Positions 44,713 through 56,335 of a stretch of DNA of 64,000 nt are shown in pieces. The stretch is from positions 806,001 to 870,000 of the forward strand of contig NW_017385987.1 in assembly GCF_000237925.1 (NCBI RefSeq), given 5' to 3'. The stretch is from Schistosoma mansoni (taxonomy: Eukaryota; Platyhelminthes; Trematoda; Strigeidida; Schistosomatidae). The notes beneath the pieces are model-generated. The model made no database searches. It had not been told where the DNA came from and was given only the letters and a program-made list of their open reading frames with translations. Each line of letters opens with the position of its first letter. Positions within the stretch are counted from its first letter, which is position 1. The translations under genes and the position numbers were made by a program.

Positions 44713-46599
44713 TATGAATATTATATTTTGTATTTGTCAGAATATATCATTGACTATACTTTATATCTGTTAACTAAATAACTGTTTTTAATGGCTCTTT
44801 TTTCCTTTAAATAACTCTTATATTCTTAATTTCTATACTTATCCAATTATATTTATATTCCTGTTTAAAAGAATATCTACACTATGAAATAAGTATCTTT
44901 GTTTCTGTATGAACACCACACATTGTTAATGTAATAATTAAAAAAATATGGGAATGATGGGTAGTAAAGCAATAAAGCTAATTGATTTTGGCAATTCACA
45001 ACGTTACATACTACTTAAACAAGTCATATGCTTCTTTTGTGGTTTTTGAAACGTTTAAGTTGCATCACATGTATAACTATGAGTATACATTGTCAACTAT
45101 TAAACAATAACCAAATAGTTGTGGTATACTCTTTTGGTTACCTAATAACTTTCTACTTAACATTAACTTATGATGAAATTTACTTTTAGTTAGTAGGTTC
45201 TAGAAAATTCATGTTTTCTTTTTCTTAGAAGTTTAAAAATCAAATTAACCAAATTCTGGAGCTATGAATCACCTCATCTATTTAATGAACAAATTTGTTT
45301 TCTTACTATTTATCTCTAATTCTTAATAAAATAATAATTTTAAGGGACTAATGCAATGATTTTCACAGTCTATTATATCATACATTACTAAATGCATCTT
45401 TAAATCACGCAATACCAATTTATCAGTTTAATTGAAGGATTCAATAGTTAAGTGATAATAATAAAATGATAACAGTTTCAATCAAGATGATTTAGTTGTT
45501 GTTGTTGTTGTTGATGATGATGATGATGACGAAGTTGATAACATAGTGGAAGTGTTAATCTAATTTATTGATGATTCATTGATTAATATAATTTTATTCT
45601 CTAAGGTGAATATGTAGACAAAACAGAGATCGTGAACAAAACTAGTAAAGAATCAAAATAAATTCATTTCATTATGATAAAAGGAGGATAAACTTTTTAG
45701 AAAAGTGAGTTGAGTTAAACAACACCTTGAGAATTGGCAACAGTCAGTAGAAAAAACAACACAACCCTGATAATCGTAGAAGAATAAATAAAAAAGTATG
45801 AAAATAAAAGAATCCATCAAACTTCTGAACATAATCACATTGAAATTTATTTAATTCCACTTGATTTTAAGTGAGTAAAAAGAAATGGAGAAGTTTTCAA
45901 AGTATAAAGATAACAACATCTAAGAAGAAATTGTTTTCGTAGACCTTTCTATCCACTAATGTAATTTGTTCTTTCATAGTGATATAGTATTCACTTTCTT
46001 TTCTCTTTTTCTTTTGTTACTGAATATTAAACGACAATATTAAATAGGTTCTAGGTTAATCAACTCAGAATAATTTTAAAAAAAATAAGAAAGACTAAAT
46101 TCTTAAGAGTATTACATCAAATGAAATACAGTAGATGTATTTTCATCCTGATGTGATTAGGCAAACCTTCGTGTCTAGGGAATCGATGAGTCATTATTTA
46201 TTAGAAAATATAGTCGAATAAGTCTTATATATATAACTATTCGTCAATGTTATAAACAATGTTGTTATTGTTAATGATGTGAACAGAAATGCTGAATCAT
46301 CAAATATAAATTTAAGTGGAATCTGATTTTCATCTAGACCTTTCCTTTTTCCTCTTGCTCAGTTCTTTCTTTTTTTGCGTAGGAAACAAATATTTTTTTT
46401 TGTTTTGTGTTTTTTTCAGCATCCATTTAAATCTCCTTTAATTATTTCTTATAGACAAACATATACGAAATGTTGTTTAGGAATTTATTTTTTTTCGAAG
46501 TGATTTTTGTAATTCATAATTAGTTTATAATTTTTTAGTCAACAATTAATGAAGTGAGATGTTGGTAAAAACAAAATAAACTTTTAAACTCCTTTAGTA

Positions 46600-47060
46600 T
46601 TGTTTGTTTGAATCTTCCCATTGATGTTTAGGATTGTAATTGATCAGTCTCTTATTGGCATACATGCATACTGTGTGTATTGCCTCGTTATAGCCTAAAT
46701 TCACAAGCATGGTAAGCAGAGATGGATAGTGGCTAGCAGTGGAATCCAGGACACGCGTTTCGTTCTATTTGGGACTTGTCAGCTGGATGTACCTGCATCT
46801 CAGCTTTGATGTTCACTCTAGGACTCGAACCCAGTACCTTTCGCTTCAAACGCCATCGCGTTATCCACTCAGCTACTGAGTCCTGATAGCCACTTGCTTG
46901 TGCAATGAGGTGAAGTTTGAATTCAATTAGTACTGTTTATTTGAATCTTCCCATTGATGTTTAGGATTGCAACTGGTGAGTCTCTTATTGGCATATGTGC
47001 ATACTGTGCTTATATTCTCGATATAGCTTTTATTCACAAGCATTGTAAACTTTTAAAAAA
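46600..47060 (-). mobile_element. SM-alpha tandem (1.35 units, 333-bp period)
   Basis: The motif aatcttccca starts at 46611 and again at 46944, so the unit is 333 bp. Minus-strand order: a partial unit starting just past the ribozyme region, then a full unit with box A (46859-46875), perfect box B (46821-46831), hammerhead (46744-46788) and tail. The hammerhead core is CTGACAA: G8, the presumed general acid, is replaced and stem II has one mismatch, so it is inactive here. Confidence 0.87.
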
Positions 47061-47750
47061 AATATAGTTAATCTGTTTTATCAAATTAAAATGACCTTAT
47101 TATATGATCTAATAGACGCCAAAATAATTAAATATGTCACTTCAGAGCAATGGTACTTCAGATTGGTGTTGGTTAGTTACTTAGTTTTAAGTTGTTAATA
47201 TTAAAATATTCAACTGAAAAGTTACTGTCTAACCAATTTAAAATTAAGTTAAAAGGTGTAAGTGATAATCAAGATGGATAAATCTTATTTAAACTGATAG
47301 TTTTTCCCGAAAATCGTGTTATCATATTTCATTTATTTATAAGTCGCTTTGAATTTCATGACTCTATTAAACTACTAATTTCATATCTTTAGTAACCTGA
47401 AGATGATTTGTGGTAAATTAATGACACCACTATTTATATTGTGGTGTATGATACTTATTCTGACAGAAATAAGGAGTATGTAGCATCGTTCGTAAGTGGA
47501 ATGTATGACAGCATAATTCAGCAATATATTTAATTAATGAAACTATGGAACTGAATTAACAATTTGTTTACTTTTGCTTACAAATAAATAAAGTTTGGTT
47601 TTGCCTTAATCAACTTTAGTTATTCCTTTTTTATATACACACTTTAAAAATATAGTTATATATCAGTTTGCAACATTGACCGTTATGTTAATAACAAATA
47701 ATCCCATTATTTATTCCTATATATATCACTATGATGTTGAAATAATCAGT

Positions 47751-48051
47751 TGTAGTGAACAAAACACTAGTTGTGACAATCGGATGTATATAAGCACAAA
47801 TTGCAGACTATCTCACTAAATCTGATAACCATACAGTAAACAGTTAATTTGCAAACTATCAATCAATTGTCTCAATCTTAACTGTTCCTTCTGCAAATAT
47901 CAGTCCATCTTCTCTGATTTCATTGTTCATGCATTTTCCTACCAATTGCGCTTCATTCCTGTTCGTTCCTTATCGATCTTTTGCCAAAATACATTCTATA
48001 TCTGACCGTCACTACATACTAATTATATGGATATAAGTAGACCACACCACA
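47751..48051 (-). mobile_element. Solo LTR fossil, about 301 bp
   Basis: An inverted copy of the LTR at 29935-30216. On the minus strand it starts TGTGGTGTGGTC and ends TTCACTACA. AGT flanks both sides. No internal region adjoins it. It is in the sense orientation of the TRIM9-like gene. Confidence 0.7.
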
Positions 48052-48529
48052 AGTATTTAATAATTTATACAGAATTGACATATTTTAAAATAAGTTGACG
48101 CAAAGAAATCTTTACATTGTAACCGCCTACGTCTATTGTATTATAAGATAGATAATCAAACTTATATCCACAAAATAAATAAGGAAATATCAAGTTTAAA
48201 CATTGTTGATTTCACAAAAATAATTGAAAATGTGAAGGAAAAAAATGTGTAAATACCATTGTTTTAAAAATACAAAAAGGATTTGCATTTATATGATAAG
48301 TTAATCTAATAGTATCAGAACGAAACAATGATGTCCAACTGAATGATATCTACATTACTAAAATTATAAATTATCATAATTTAATCAAAAGATTGTTTGT
48401 TTTCTTCTTTCTTTGAAGTTTGATTTTATAAGTATAATGTAAATTTGTGGAGACTGTAGAGTTTTCAAAATTTAAATCAACGAAATGATCTTAGCTGAAT
48501 TATTGTTGAAAACCTTGACGCACTGAATT

Positions 48530-48725
48530 GATTGAAATTTGACATCCACACCACTGGATACCAACTTACTGGTCTAGAGATTAAGCGTTCATGCGCTAGA
48601 CTGGACATTTTGAGTTCGGCTCCCAGATGCAGAGCCATAGATGAACATTACCGAGAAGCCCTCCATAGGACGAAATGACCGTTCAGTGCCTCCCAGTTTT
48701 CAGTGACAGTTCAACTGAGTAACTC
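48530..48725 (+). mobile_element. SINE-B, old copy
   Basis: Degraded plus-strand copy: box A actggtctagagattaagcg (about 48568), weak box B (gagttcggctccc, about 48611), ribozyme core decayed (CCGAGAA), later gttcagtgcctccc. Confidence 0.75.
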
Positions 48726-48749
48726 AGTTTGTGTTTTAAATTATAATTT

Positions 48750-49035
48750 TTCTAATAAACATATTTTTGTTATATCCAAATGAGTAGATAAAATGTATTT
48801 CTGACGTTTCGTGACTTAATGCAGGCTATTTCTTTACAGAAAATAAATAACCGACATCAAATTAACACAACTCTAAACAGTGCCATTAAATTGTAATATT
48901 TAAACTTGTGTTAGTTTTCTGTCGGTTATTTATTTACTTTGAAGAAGTGGCCTGCATTAACTCACGAAATGTCTGAAGTACAATTTTTCTACTCATTGGG
49001 ATATAACAAAAATATATTTATTATTAACTCTCTAC
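48750..49035. repeat. Palindromic element, about 115-bp arms
   Basis: The left arm (48754-48870) and right arm (about 48908-49030) are inverted copies at about 85% by eye. Shared strings include tttttgttatatcc, atgagtaga, gt(t/c)tcgtgacttaatgcagg and aaataaataaccgac. The centre of about 40 bp is unique. No ORF. It looks like a foldback or MITE-like element or the inverted ends of a larger repeat. Confidence 0.78.
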
Positions 49036-50865
49036 CTAATGCTTAATTTGTTCGAAACAATTAAGTCCGAACTTATTATTGATGCCTACATAATTTTTCA
49101 GTTTAAAGATTAGAAGGAAAGTGTAGAAAATTGAAAGTGATTGTTTATGATTAACTTAACCTGACTGATAAGTCATCAAAATAAATGTTAATTTTATTAG
49201 TGTGCTTAACTGTAACCAGGTTTAAAAATTGTTCTGACCTTTGCAATATACAGTTCTGATCTTTAAATCTCTTCAATATAAGACCTAATAAGGTTGTTAC
49301 AATCGTTTCTGGATTACATTTACGGCAAATAGTGAATAGAATCTTTTTCAAGGATCGAACCACTGAACTTTAACTGAGCAAACTTAAATTATTGTGTCAA
49401 CAGAGAGATATCCAAATCTCAGTGTGCAGCTCTATGAGAATTCACTGCTGGGGAATTTAAATTTCACCACTCAGTTTTCAACAGCTCGTTTATTGATCGA
49501 TTCATGAATAAAAAGGTGACATTTTTAAATATATATACAAATACAGTTGCTTGTCATTGTAATGAATTACTCAGATAAAATTATACAGTCATCTTTTGAG
49601 ATAATCTCTCTACCATAAGAAAATAATTCTTTTAAGTATCATGATCAAATCTTCGTCGAACGCGACGTATTTTTATGCTAGCACATATCTTCTGTGTAGA
49701 ATACTAGAAAATCTGAAAGTAAGTATTATTTAATATGAAAACTTGAAACGGCAATGCATGTTACCACTTTATATTATTTCAACCAAACATTTTGATCGAC
49801 AAGTATCATATTCGAGGAGGATTGATTTAAATCTCAACTGATTACTTAATATCTGTTCAAACACTTGAAACACTGAATATAATTAGATATACACAATCAT
49901 AAATTAGGGGTTTATAAACATTTAGCATTGTATTTGATCCCAAACCATGAATTACAAACCGATAAAAATTGATCGACAGAAGTTCTTTTGTTTACACATA
50001 ATGGTAATAATTATTTACTTATATTTTGTAGTCCATTTTCATAATGGTCATTTACGGAATGTTTTATTGTTTATTACGTAATATACCGTCAGTGAATTAT
50101 CTCTTATTATTTCATCTTTAACAAATCATAGAAACGAAATAAAATTACTACAGATGAATAGACAAGTATATAAATTCAAATGAAGCTTAAAGGAGATTTT
50201 TCTATCATATTACATCATGTTTCTTTTCTTTCCTCATATGTTTTTCTAGATAATTCAGTAGTATTTGTTCTCTTGTCTTATAAACACAGAAAAAGGATAA
50301 GTAGAGAATGAAAGAAAAAAACTATTTCATAAATATTTATGTTGTTCAAAATAGAATGTATAACGTATACACATGAACAAATTTGTGTTCTTTCAGTTCA
50401 TTTGCACGTACTTTGAATAATTAGAAGTATAGAAGAAAAAAAACGCCTTGAGGAGAAATTGACATAAAAAAGAAATAACTAGGAAGCGAAAAAAAAACTG
50501 TGTAAGGAAGAAATAAAGATGAAGAAAGAGTCACTTATAATGGAAATAGGAATATTTATTAAAAGGTATATAGTGTAATAGAACTCGTTCTATAATTTAA
50601 CATCTCTTTATTTGTCTTTAGTTATTTACGTTCAAGCATATATTTTGTAAGATGTAAACAATAACCATACTTAATTCATAATCTTCATTTTTACGTAGGC
50701 ATCATTTATTTGGCTGTTATATTTTCCTCATAGTTTAAACAAAGTTTTGGCTGATCCTTTTAAATGATCCATTTTATGTTTATCAATGTAGAAATGAAGA
50801 GAACAATTAAATACCTTATTTTTTATTAATAAGTATAGGCAGGTGTTTATTAACAGTTGTCTACG

Positions 50866-51216
50866 CAAGATACTTCGGATTTGTTGGTCAGATACTATCA
50901 GCAACATTCTACTGTGCGAGACAACAAACCAGATTTCAGTTGAGGAAGAAATCAAGAAGAAGCGCTAGAAGTGGATAGGACAAACACTGAGGAAATCACA
51001 CAACGTCGTCGAAAGTCAAGCCCTCACATGGAGTCCTGAATGCCAGAGGAAAAGCGGAAGACGAAGGAACACATTAAACTGAGAAATGGAGACAGACATG
51101 AGAAGAATGAACAAAAGTTGGATAGAACTAGAAAAGAAGGCCCAGGACAGAGTGGGTTGGAGAATGCTGGTCGGCGGCCTATGCTCCATTGGGAGCAACA
51201 GGAGTAAGTAAGTAAT
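50866..51216 (+). mobile_element. RTE (SR2-like) LINE 3' end
   Basis: Plus-strand C-terminal fragment: [58 protein letters not shown] and [10 protein letters not shown], then tail aacaggagtaagtaagtaa. A few frame breaks or stops. Inserted antisense to the TRIM9-like gene only 85 bp from its exon at 51301. Confidence 0.87.
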
Positions 51217-51300
51217 AGTCATATTATCATATTGATCAATGTTTTTTAAGTTAAATAATATCAGTATATAAAATAATGGTTTGTCAATCATATAACTTAC

Positions 51301-51525
51301 CGAGCATTATTTCTTTATTACAATCATATTTAGCTATACCAAATGCAGGTTGTCCACCAGGATCACAACGATCTACAGTAAATTCCCAATAATGTACACC
51401 TCTTGATAAACCAGTTGAACCAAGAATTACTCTATCTTCAGATAGTTGACTAGTAACAGTTCGATTTCCATTTGTAAGTAAAATTTCTGGTACGGAGGTA
51501 TGAATATCCAAATGAAACCAAGTAA
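51301..51525 (-). CDS. TRIM9: TRIM9/67-like E3 ligase, internal exon (SPRY first half)
   Basis: A 225-nt exon, phase 1 at both ends. Acceptor ..ttcctgttatattag and donor ATGCTCG|gtaagt are clean. The protein reads TWFHLDIHTSVPEILLTNGN, SEDRVILGSTGLSRGVHYWE, FTVDRCDPGGQPAFGIAKYD, CNKEIML. It aligns with TRIM9 AWFAFDP.., DDRVVLG..FSKGIHYWE, LTVDRYDNHPDPAFGVAR and KDVMLGKD. This is the start of the SPRY/B30.2 domain, which binds ligase substrates. It joins in phase to 58112-58250 upstream and 40813-41210 downstream. Confidence 0.92.
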
Positions 51526-52734
51526 CTAATATAACAGGAAGTAAATATAAAACAAAATAGTGAATTTTTAGAAAGCTAAATAAAAATATTTTTTTAGAAG
51601 TCAAATACGAAACTGATTTATGTGAACGTTAAACTAATTTTAAATGGATCCGAAACCAGAGATTCGGTAGAAAGAAATAGCAGTTGAGTATTTTGATAAA
51701 ATAAAAAATAATTTCCGTGAATAATACACTGTTAAGATCTTCATTTCCTTGTGATAACTTGATAAAAACCAATATTAGACCATTCTGTCTTGAGTATTGA
51801 TGGAAACTCATCAAGTAACATGCAGTATAACCATTAGTTTATATGACTTAACATCATATTTAATTTCAAACTGTAGACTCATCATGCTGTTGAATGGTAA
51901 CTAGAATACAATTTATTTAGATGGTTATCTACTAACTATCTCCATATGTCTGCTAATAAAAAATTATTTCAGAATTTCATTTGAGCTTTTTGTCTATACT
52001 TATCAAACTTGCTGGAGATGTCATAAAATGGATGACTCAAAAATGTTCTTGTTAAGGTTGAGTCATATACATACATATAAATTTGAAACTGTGAAACAAA
52101 TAAAATGTACAAATCACAGTCATCAATTTTTGAAACCGGTAACAAATCACCTTTTTTTTCCTCAATTTAAATTTATTCAGTTACCATCATTTGTCATTAA
52201 ATTAAAAAGTAATAAAATAAAACAATATTGGAAAGTTTCAATTATCATAAATTAAAGACAAAGGCTTCATAATAATAATAGTTTCATAAACAATATTCCC
52301 ATTTTGAAATGTTTTACCGGTTTTGTCAAGTATATAAATTAATGATATTGTTGTGAATAAAAACAACAGGCAAGTTTAGAACATTGGAAACTAAAAGATT
52401 TACATGACATTTTATTATACTGAATCAGCATTGTTTCTCGCTCTCTCTTTTCTTTTTTTGTTTTTCTTGTCACATGTTTTCATAGAGAGATTTTTCTAGA
52501 AAATGTCAAGATATAGTTTTGTGTTTGTCTTTTTTTCTACTTATTCCCTTGGTGTTTATATTGACAAAATATATTTGATTTTTTATTATGAATTTTTTTA
52601 TGAAAATTGTCCTAGTTCTGTTGGGATTTTATTCTACTGAACCCACATTATCAGTATTATGTATAAACAAGTGGGTATATTTTGATAAAATAACTCGACT
52701 ACTGTTAAAAATCAAAGAGCACTGTATAGTTATT

Positions 52735-52925
52735 TCAGTCTAATATGGAACTTGTCAGCGGCTTAATGATTGGATGTTTACATGCCAGACCAAAGACTCT
52801 AAGTTCAACTCCCTGTGGTAAGGTTGCAATTATATACTAAGTACGAAACCCATACTAAGATGAAATAGTTCTCCAGTGATTCCCGACTTTTATATATGAT
52901 CTATCTAAGATCATTTCATGTTTTA
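52735..52925 (+). mobile_element. SINE-B-like, very old copy
   Basis: Traces of the head (cagcggcttaatgattggatg, box-B-like aagttcaactccc) and of the 3' side (gaaatagttctccagtgatt, tcccgac). No ribozyme core left. Confidence 0.55.
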
Positions 52926-53519
52926 AACATTACAAAGAATAGAATTAGCCCTTATATGTAGAAAATGAAAAATCATAAAATACTGAATATAAATGTGATA
53001 AGCGTTTGTTAGCAGTGGATTTATATGTCCTGCAAGATAGATAAATTAACATAAACAATATGATCATCATAAAACAGGATATTTATGTTTTTTATCATCA
53101 CAAATTATGATATTTAATGTGAATTACTTTTTTTATTTCATAAAAAGGAGTCTATTCTATCTTGTTCAGTGCACTTTTTTTATTGATACTAATATAGTTT
53201 GGAATATTGGAGTTTTAGGAACCCATTCGAATGTTAGTATATTTCTATGGATTATCAATAATACCATAAACTTCATTTTGTATTCTGACGTTTTATGATG
53301 ATAGCAGATAAATTTATTTATGTTAAAATAATACTTACGTATATTTTCATATTATGTGAATAAATTATGTCGTCTAGTTAGGATTTTATCAAATTTTTTC
53401 GTACAGTTCTGTAATTCACTGAGATCAACTTAACAAAAATCAGATCCCTTAGTTCAGTGATGAAATATTCAAAATGATTGAGTAAAATTTAGATATCAAC
53501 TAGCCAATTTGTTCAATTT

Positions 53520-53720
53520 GTTTATTCTGGGTAGCGTTTTTTTAGCAAAGTTGTTTTACATGGGATGGGGTTGCCGACCCCATGCCTAACCCTCCTCCTT
53601 CTTTTACCCGGTGTTAGGACTGGAATTAGCCCTGGAAGAGCTACAAGCCGCGCACTTTTGGGATCCTGAGGAGAAACGAAAAAGAGGAAGGCCAAAGAAA
53701 ACACTGCATCGAGAATCAGT
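53520..53720. mobile_element. RTE 5' leader and RTE 3' piece joined head to head
   Basis: 53520-53648 is the RTE 5' leader on the minus strand, ending at the family's usual 5' terminus (ctacaag). 53649-53720 is from the RTE 3' coding end on the plus strand (FWDPEEKRKRGRPKKTLHRE). The same LINE family thus meets itself in opposite orientation, directly beside the Merlin fragment. Confidence 0.82.
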
Positions 53721-53739
53721 ATTGTTTGTATGTACTCCG

Positions 53740-54189
53740 GTTGAGTAAGTTTGTCATTTTTATTACGCATGTATCCCTATAATACTCATACCTCTGAACA
53801 GCCGAAGCTTCAGTAACATCTGCGAGTATTGCAGCCAATAATACTGGTGCTTTTATTATACAGTTAGCAGCAATTATTATAATTTGCCTTAGTCTCAATC
53901 CGGAACGAGCGAAAAAGTTTTCTATCCTAGCATACTTTTCCCTCAAGCATATATTACATCGAAGGACAACATCACAGTAGTCTGCACAAGGTCTACAAGT
54001 CATTTGATTACCGGAATTACAAATAAAGGAACTTCTTAATAGTCCAATGTATTGTAGCTGCTTAATTGTCACGTCTTCTCTAAGATCCTCTGTGAACCGA
54101 TCGTACATGATATTGGCGCTGTGACTTTGAAATCCCTCAAACGCTTCTGATTGACTCGTCCATAAATTACGGTCTCGCCGAAATGACAT
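53740..54189 (-). pseudogene. Merlin-type transposase, N-terminal part, 3' truncated
   Basis: The minus-strand frame from ATG 54189 has no stop for about 150 codons: MSFRRDRNLWTSQSEAFEGF, IKQLQYIGLLRSSFICNSGN, CRPCADYC, LRCNICLREKYARIENFFAR, ILADVTEASAVQRYEYYRDT. The Cys-rich zinc-binding head followed by the FFAR(S/T) block and the AVQWYEYCRDI-like segment is typical of Merlin / IS1016-like DDE transposases, known from schistosomes. The catalytic DDE domain is absent: homology ends near 53743, next to RTE pieces. The open frame suggests a fairly young copy. Terminal inverted repeats were not identified. Confidence 0.82.
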
Positions 54190-54611
54190 TTTACAAATAT
54201 AATAAACTGAGGAAAGTGTTTTTTTCAAACTATTGTCATTTAGAAAACAAATTAAAACAGAAAAAAACCTCGAAAAACTGAAGTCGAGTTTTAGATTTTT
54301 CATCAGTTACTACATATCATCCTGTAAAGTATTGATTAAAAATTTATTAGATCTGATTACGTGCTTATTAAAGGTTAAATCATTGAATGAGATGAAATAA
54401 GAAAGGCTAATCTTTCTAACTTCAATTTATTCGTGCTATGTTCAAACTGTCATTCAATATCATTGTTAATAACTATCTCAAATGTGTTGTGACTGAACTT
54501 CATTGATCATAAATTTACATTAAAATTTTAGTAATTTATTGAACACATATGATTCCTATTTTGTTGAGTAAATTTTGAACAATGATTAAACAGTAAAATT
54601 CACTTGATATC

Positions 54612-55060
54612 GTCTGCTTGGATCTCCCCATTGACGTTTAGGACTATAATTGATCAGTCTCTTATTGGCATATGTGCATATCGTGAGTATAGCCTCGATA
54701 TTGCCTCAATTTACAAGAATTATAAACAAAGATTGATAGTGGCTAGCAGTGAAATCTAGGAAGCGCGTTTCGTCCTATGTGGAACTCGTCAGCTAGATGT
54801 GCCTGCATCTCAGAGTTGGTGTTCACTCTGGGACTTGAACCCAGTACCGTCCAATTTAAACGCCATTGCGTTTTCCACTCAGCTACTGAGTTCTGATAGT
54901 CTCTAGTTTGTGCAATGAGGTGAAGTTTAAATTCACTTGTTATTGTTTACTTGAATCTTCCCATTGATATTTAGGACTGAAATTGATCGGTCTCTTATTG
55001 GCATATGTGCATACTTTGCATATTGATTCTATATTGCGTTAATTTACATGCAACAGTATT
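54612..55060 (-). mobile_element. SM-alpha tandem (1.3 units, 333-bp period)
   Basis: gatctcccca at 54621 and aatcttccca at 54954 are the same motif 333 bp apart. Minus-strand order is a partial unit (starting near ttgcatgtaaattaac), then a full unit with box A (RC gtagctgagtggaaaacg, near 54870), box B (RC ggttcaagtcc, near 54834), hammerhead and tail. Same arrangement as 46600-47060. Confidence 0.86.
54754..54798 (-). ncRNA. Hammerhead ribozyme (SM-alpha type), core kept
   Basis: Minus strand: stem I ATCTAG (54798-54793) with CTAGAT (54759-54754), a paired change from the usual ATCCAG/CTGGAT. Core CTGACGA fits CUGANGA. Stem II is GTTC with GGAC, one U.G. GAAA is at 54771-54768. Stem III ACG/CTT has one C.U mismatch, and the cleavage triplet is TTC, which the NUH rule allows. 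Predicted cut is after 54760. Weaker than the 32-kb copy because of stem III. Confidence 0.68.
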
Positions 55061-55261
55061 CATTGTAATTTAAATCCTAATTCTATAGTAATTTAATGTT
55101 ATACTCAATTAAATGGGTTTTTTTGTAGACACTTAAATAGAATGATAAATTTATTATAAAATAAAGTTTTTTCATTAATACCAATAAACAAAACAATTTT
55201 TGTATTTTCATTTCTCTTTTTTAATGTTATTATTTGTCTAAATCAATAAAAGAAGGAGTGT

Positions 55262-55335
55262 CATACTAGGAGGAAACGGTTGTCCAGTGCTTTCAGGGTT
55301 TCAATCGTGATTTAGCCTAGATCGACTTATGAAAA
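55262..55335 (+). mobile_element. SINE-B 3' fragment
   Basis: Starts within stem II (catactaggaggaaacggttg), then gtccagtgctttcaggg and a degraded 3' end (gatcgacttatg). Head missing. Confidence 0.72.
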
Positions 55336-56094
55336 CACAATTCTTATGTTTTCATCTCTCTTTTTTGATGTTATTGTTAATGGTATAAAACAAAAAATAT
55401 AATTTTGTTTTACAGTCAACGAAATAAATATTACATTCAACCTGAAGTATTTTAGATGAGTTAACTTCAAGGAAATAATTGACAAAAAATACATCTTTCA
55501 ACTATTCATTCAAATGAAATAATTTAAGTGTCTACATCTGTCTATATGGAAATTGTAGGATGAAATGAATTCAGTTAGAATGGATATATATATATAGTTT
55601 TGAGATTATGAAAATTATCATTCTCGTCTGAAAGTCTTTTTTTCATTTTTTGTAAAAAGAAAAAAAACGGGATTTAATGAGGTTTACCAGTTAAATCTAC
55701 CCTTAGCTACAGAAAGATTAGTTAGATGTAGTAAGCTCTCTTTTTTTGTAGAATTAAATCTCATCATTTATTACGTAATTTAAATATGGATTGAAATAGA
55801 AATGAATTTAAATCCTAATTATCTAGTAATTTAGACAATAATGATAAGGTAATTTAAATATAGATCAAATCTTGTACATTGAAGTGAAAATAATTCCCCC
55901 CTTTTTTCAAAGAAATTAATTTCCCTTTTTTTAGATTTTGAAAAATAAGGAATTTTTCAGTGAATTATTGTTTCTAATAATTTTTTTTATTCATTTTCTA
56001 ATTATAAATTCATCATAAACTTTCCTTTTAAAATTCCTACTTACAGACTAAATTAGGTGTAATTATTATAAGTATAGGGTTATAGAGATTACTG

Positions 56095-56335
56095 AGTTTC
56101 CATTGAGATCCCGAGTCGATCAATGTTAGACCACTATTGAAAACATGGAAGCACTGGACGGTCATTTTATCCTAATGGTCTTGAGGTTGAACGTTCTCAT
56201 GCGAGATCAAAGATCCCGGGTTCGATCCCAGACTGCGGGACCGTAGATGCATGCTGCTAAGAAGTCACATACTAGAATAAAACGACCGTCCAGTGCTTCC
56301 AGGTTTTTAATGGAGGTATAACATTAACAGATGCA
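56095..56335. mobile_element. Head-to-head SINE-B fragments
   Basis: 56095-56180 is a SINE-B 3' part on the minus strand (gaagcactggacggtcattt); 56181-56335 is a plus-strand copy with box A tggtcttgaggttgaacg and a good box B gggttcgatccc (about 56217). The plus-copy ribozyme core is CTAAGAA with AAAAC and is inactive. The heads meet directly. Confidence 0.78.

Larger units (their letters stand above)
41211..51300 (-). other. TRIM9-like intron, 10.09 kb, phase 1
   Basis: Donor gtaagt (51300-51295) and acceptor ctacaactttag on the minus strand. Besides the mapped repeats it holds AT-rich DNA. 44713-46599 shows a (TTG)n(ATG)n run at 45497-45530 and nothing else that I recognise. 48052-48529 and 49036-50865 show no gene or repeat that I can name. 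Confidence 0.85.

Noticed and set aside
45497-45530. CRISPR-like or regulatory repeat
   Set aside because: It is a plain trinucleotide run, (TTG)n followed by (ATG)n, in a eukaryotic intron.
46744-46788. Active hammerhead in the 46.6-kb SM-alpha tandem
   Set aside because: The core reads CTGACAA, losing G8, and stem II has a mismatch, so catalysis is not expected.
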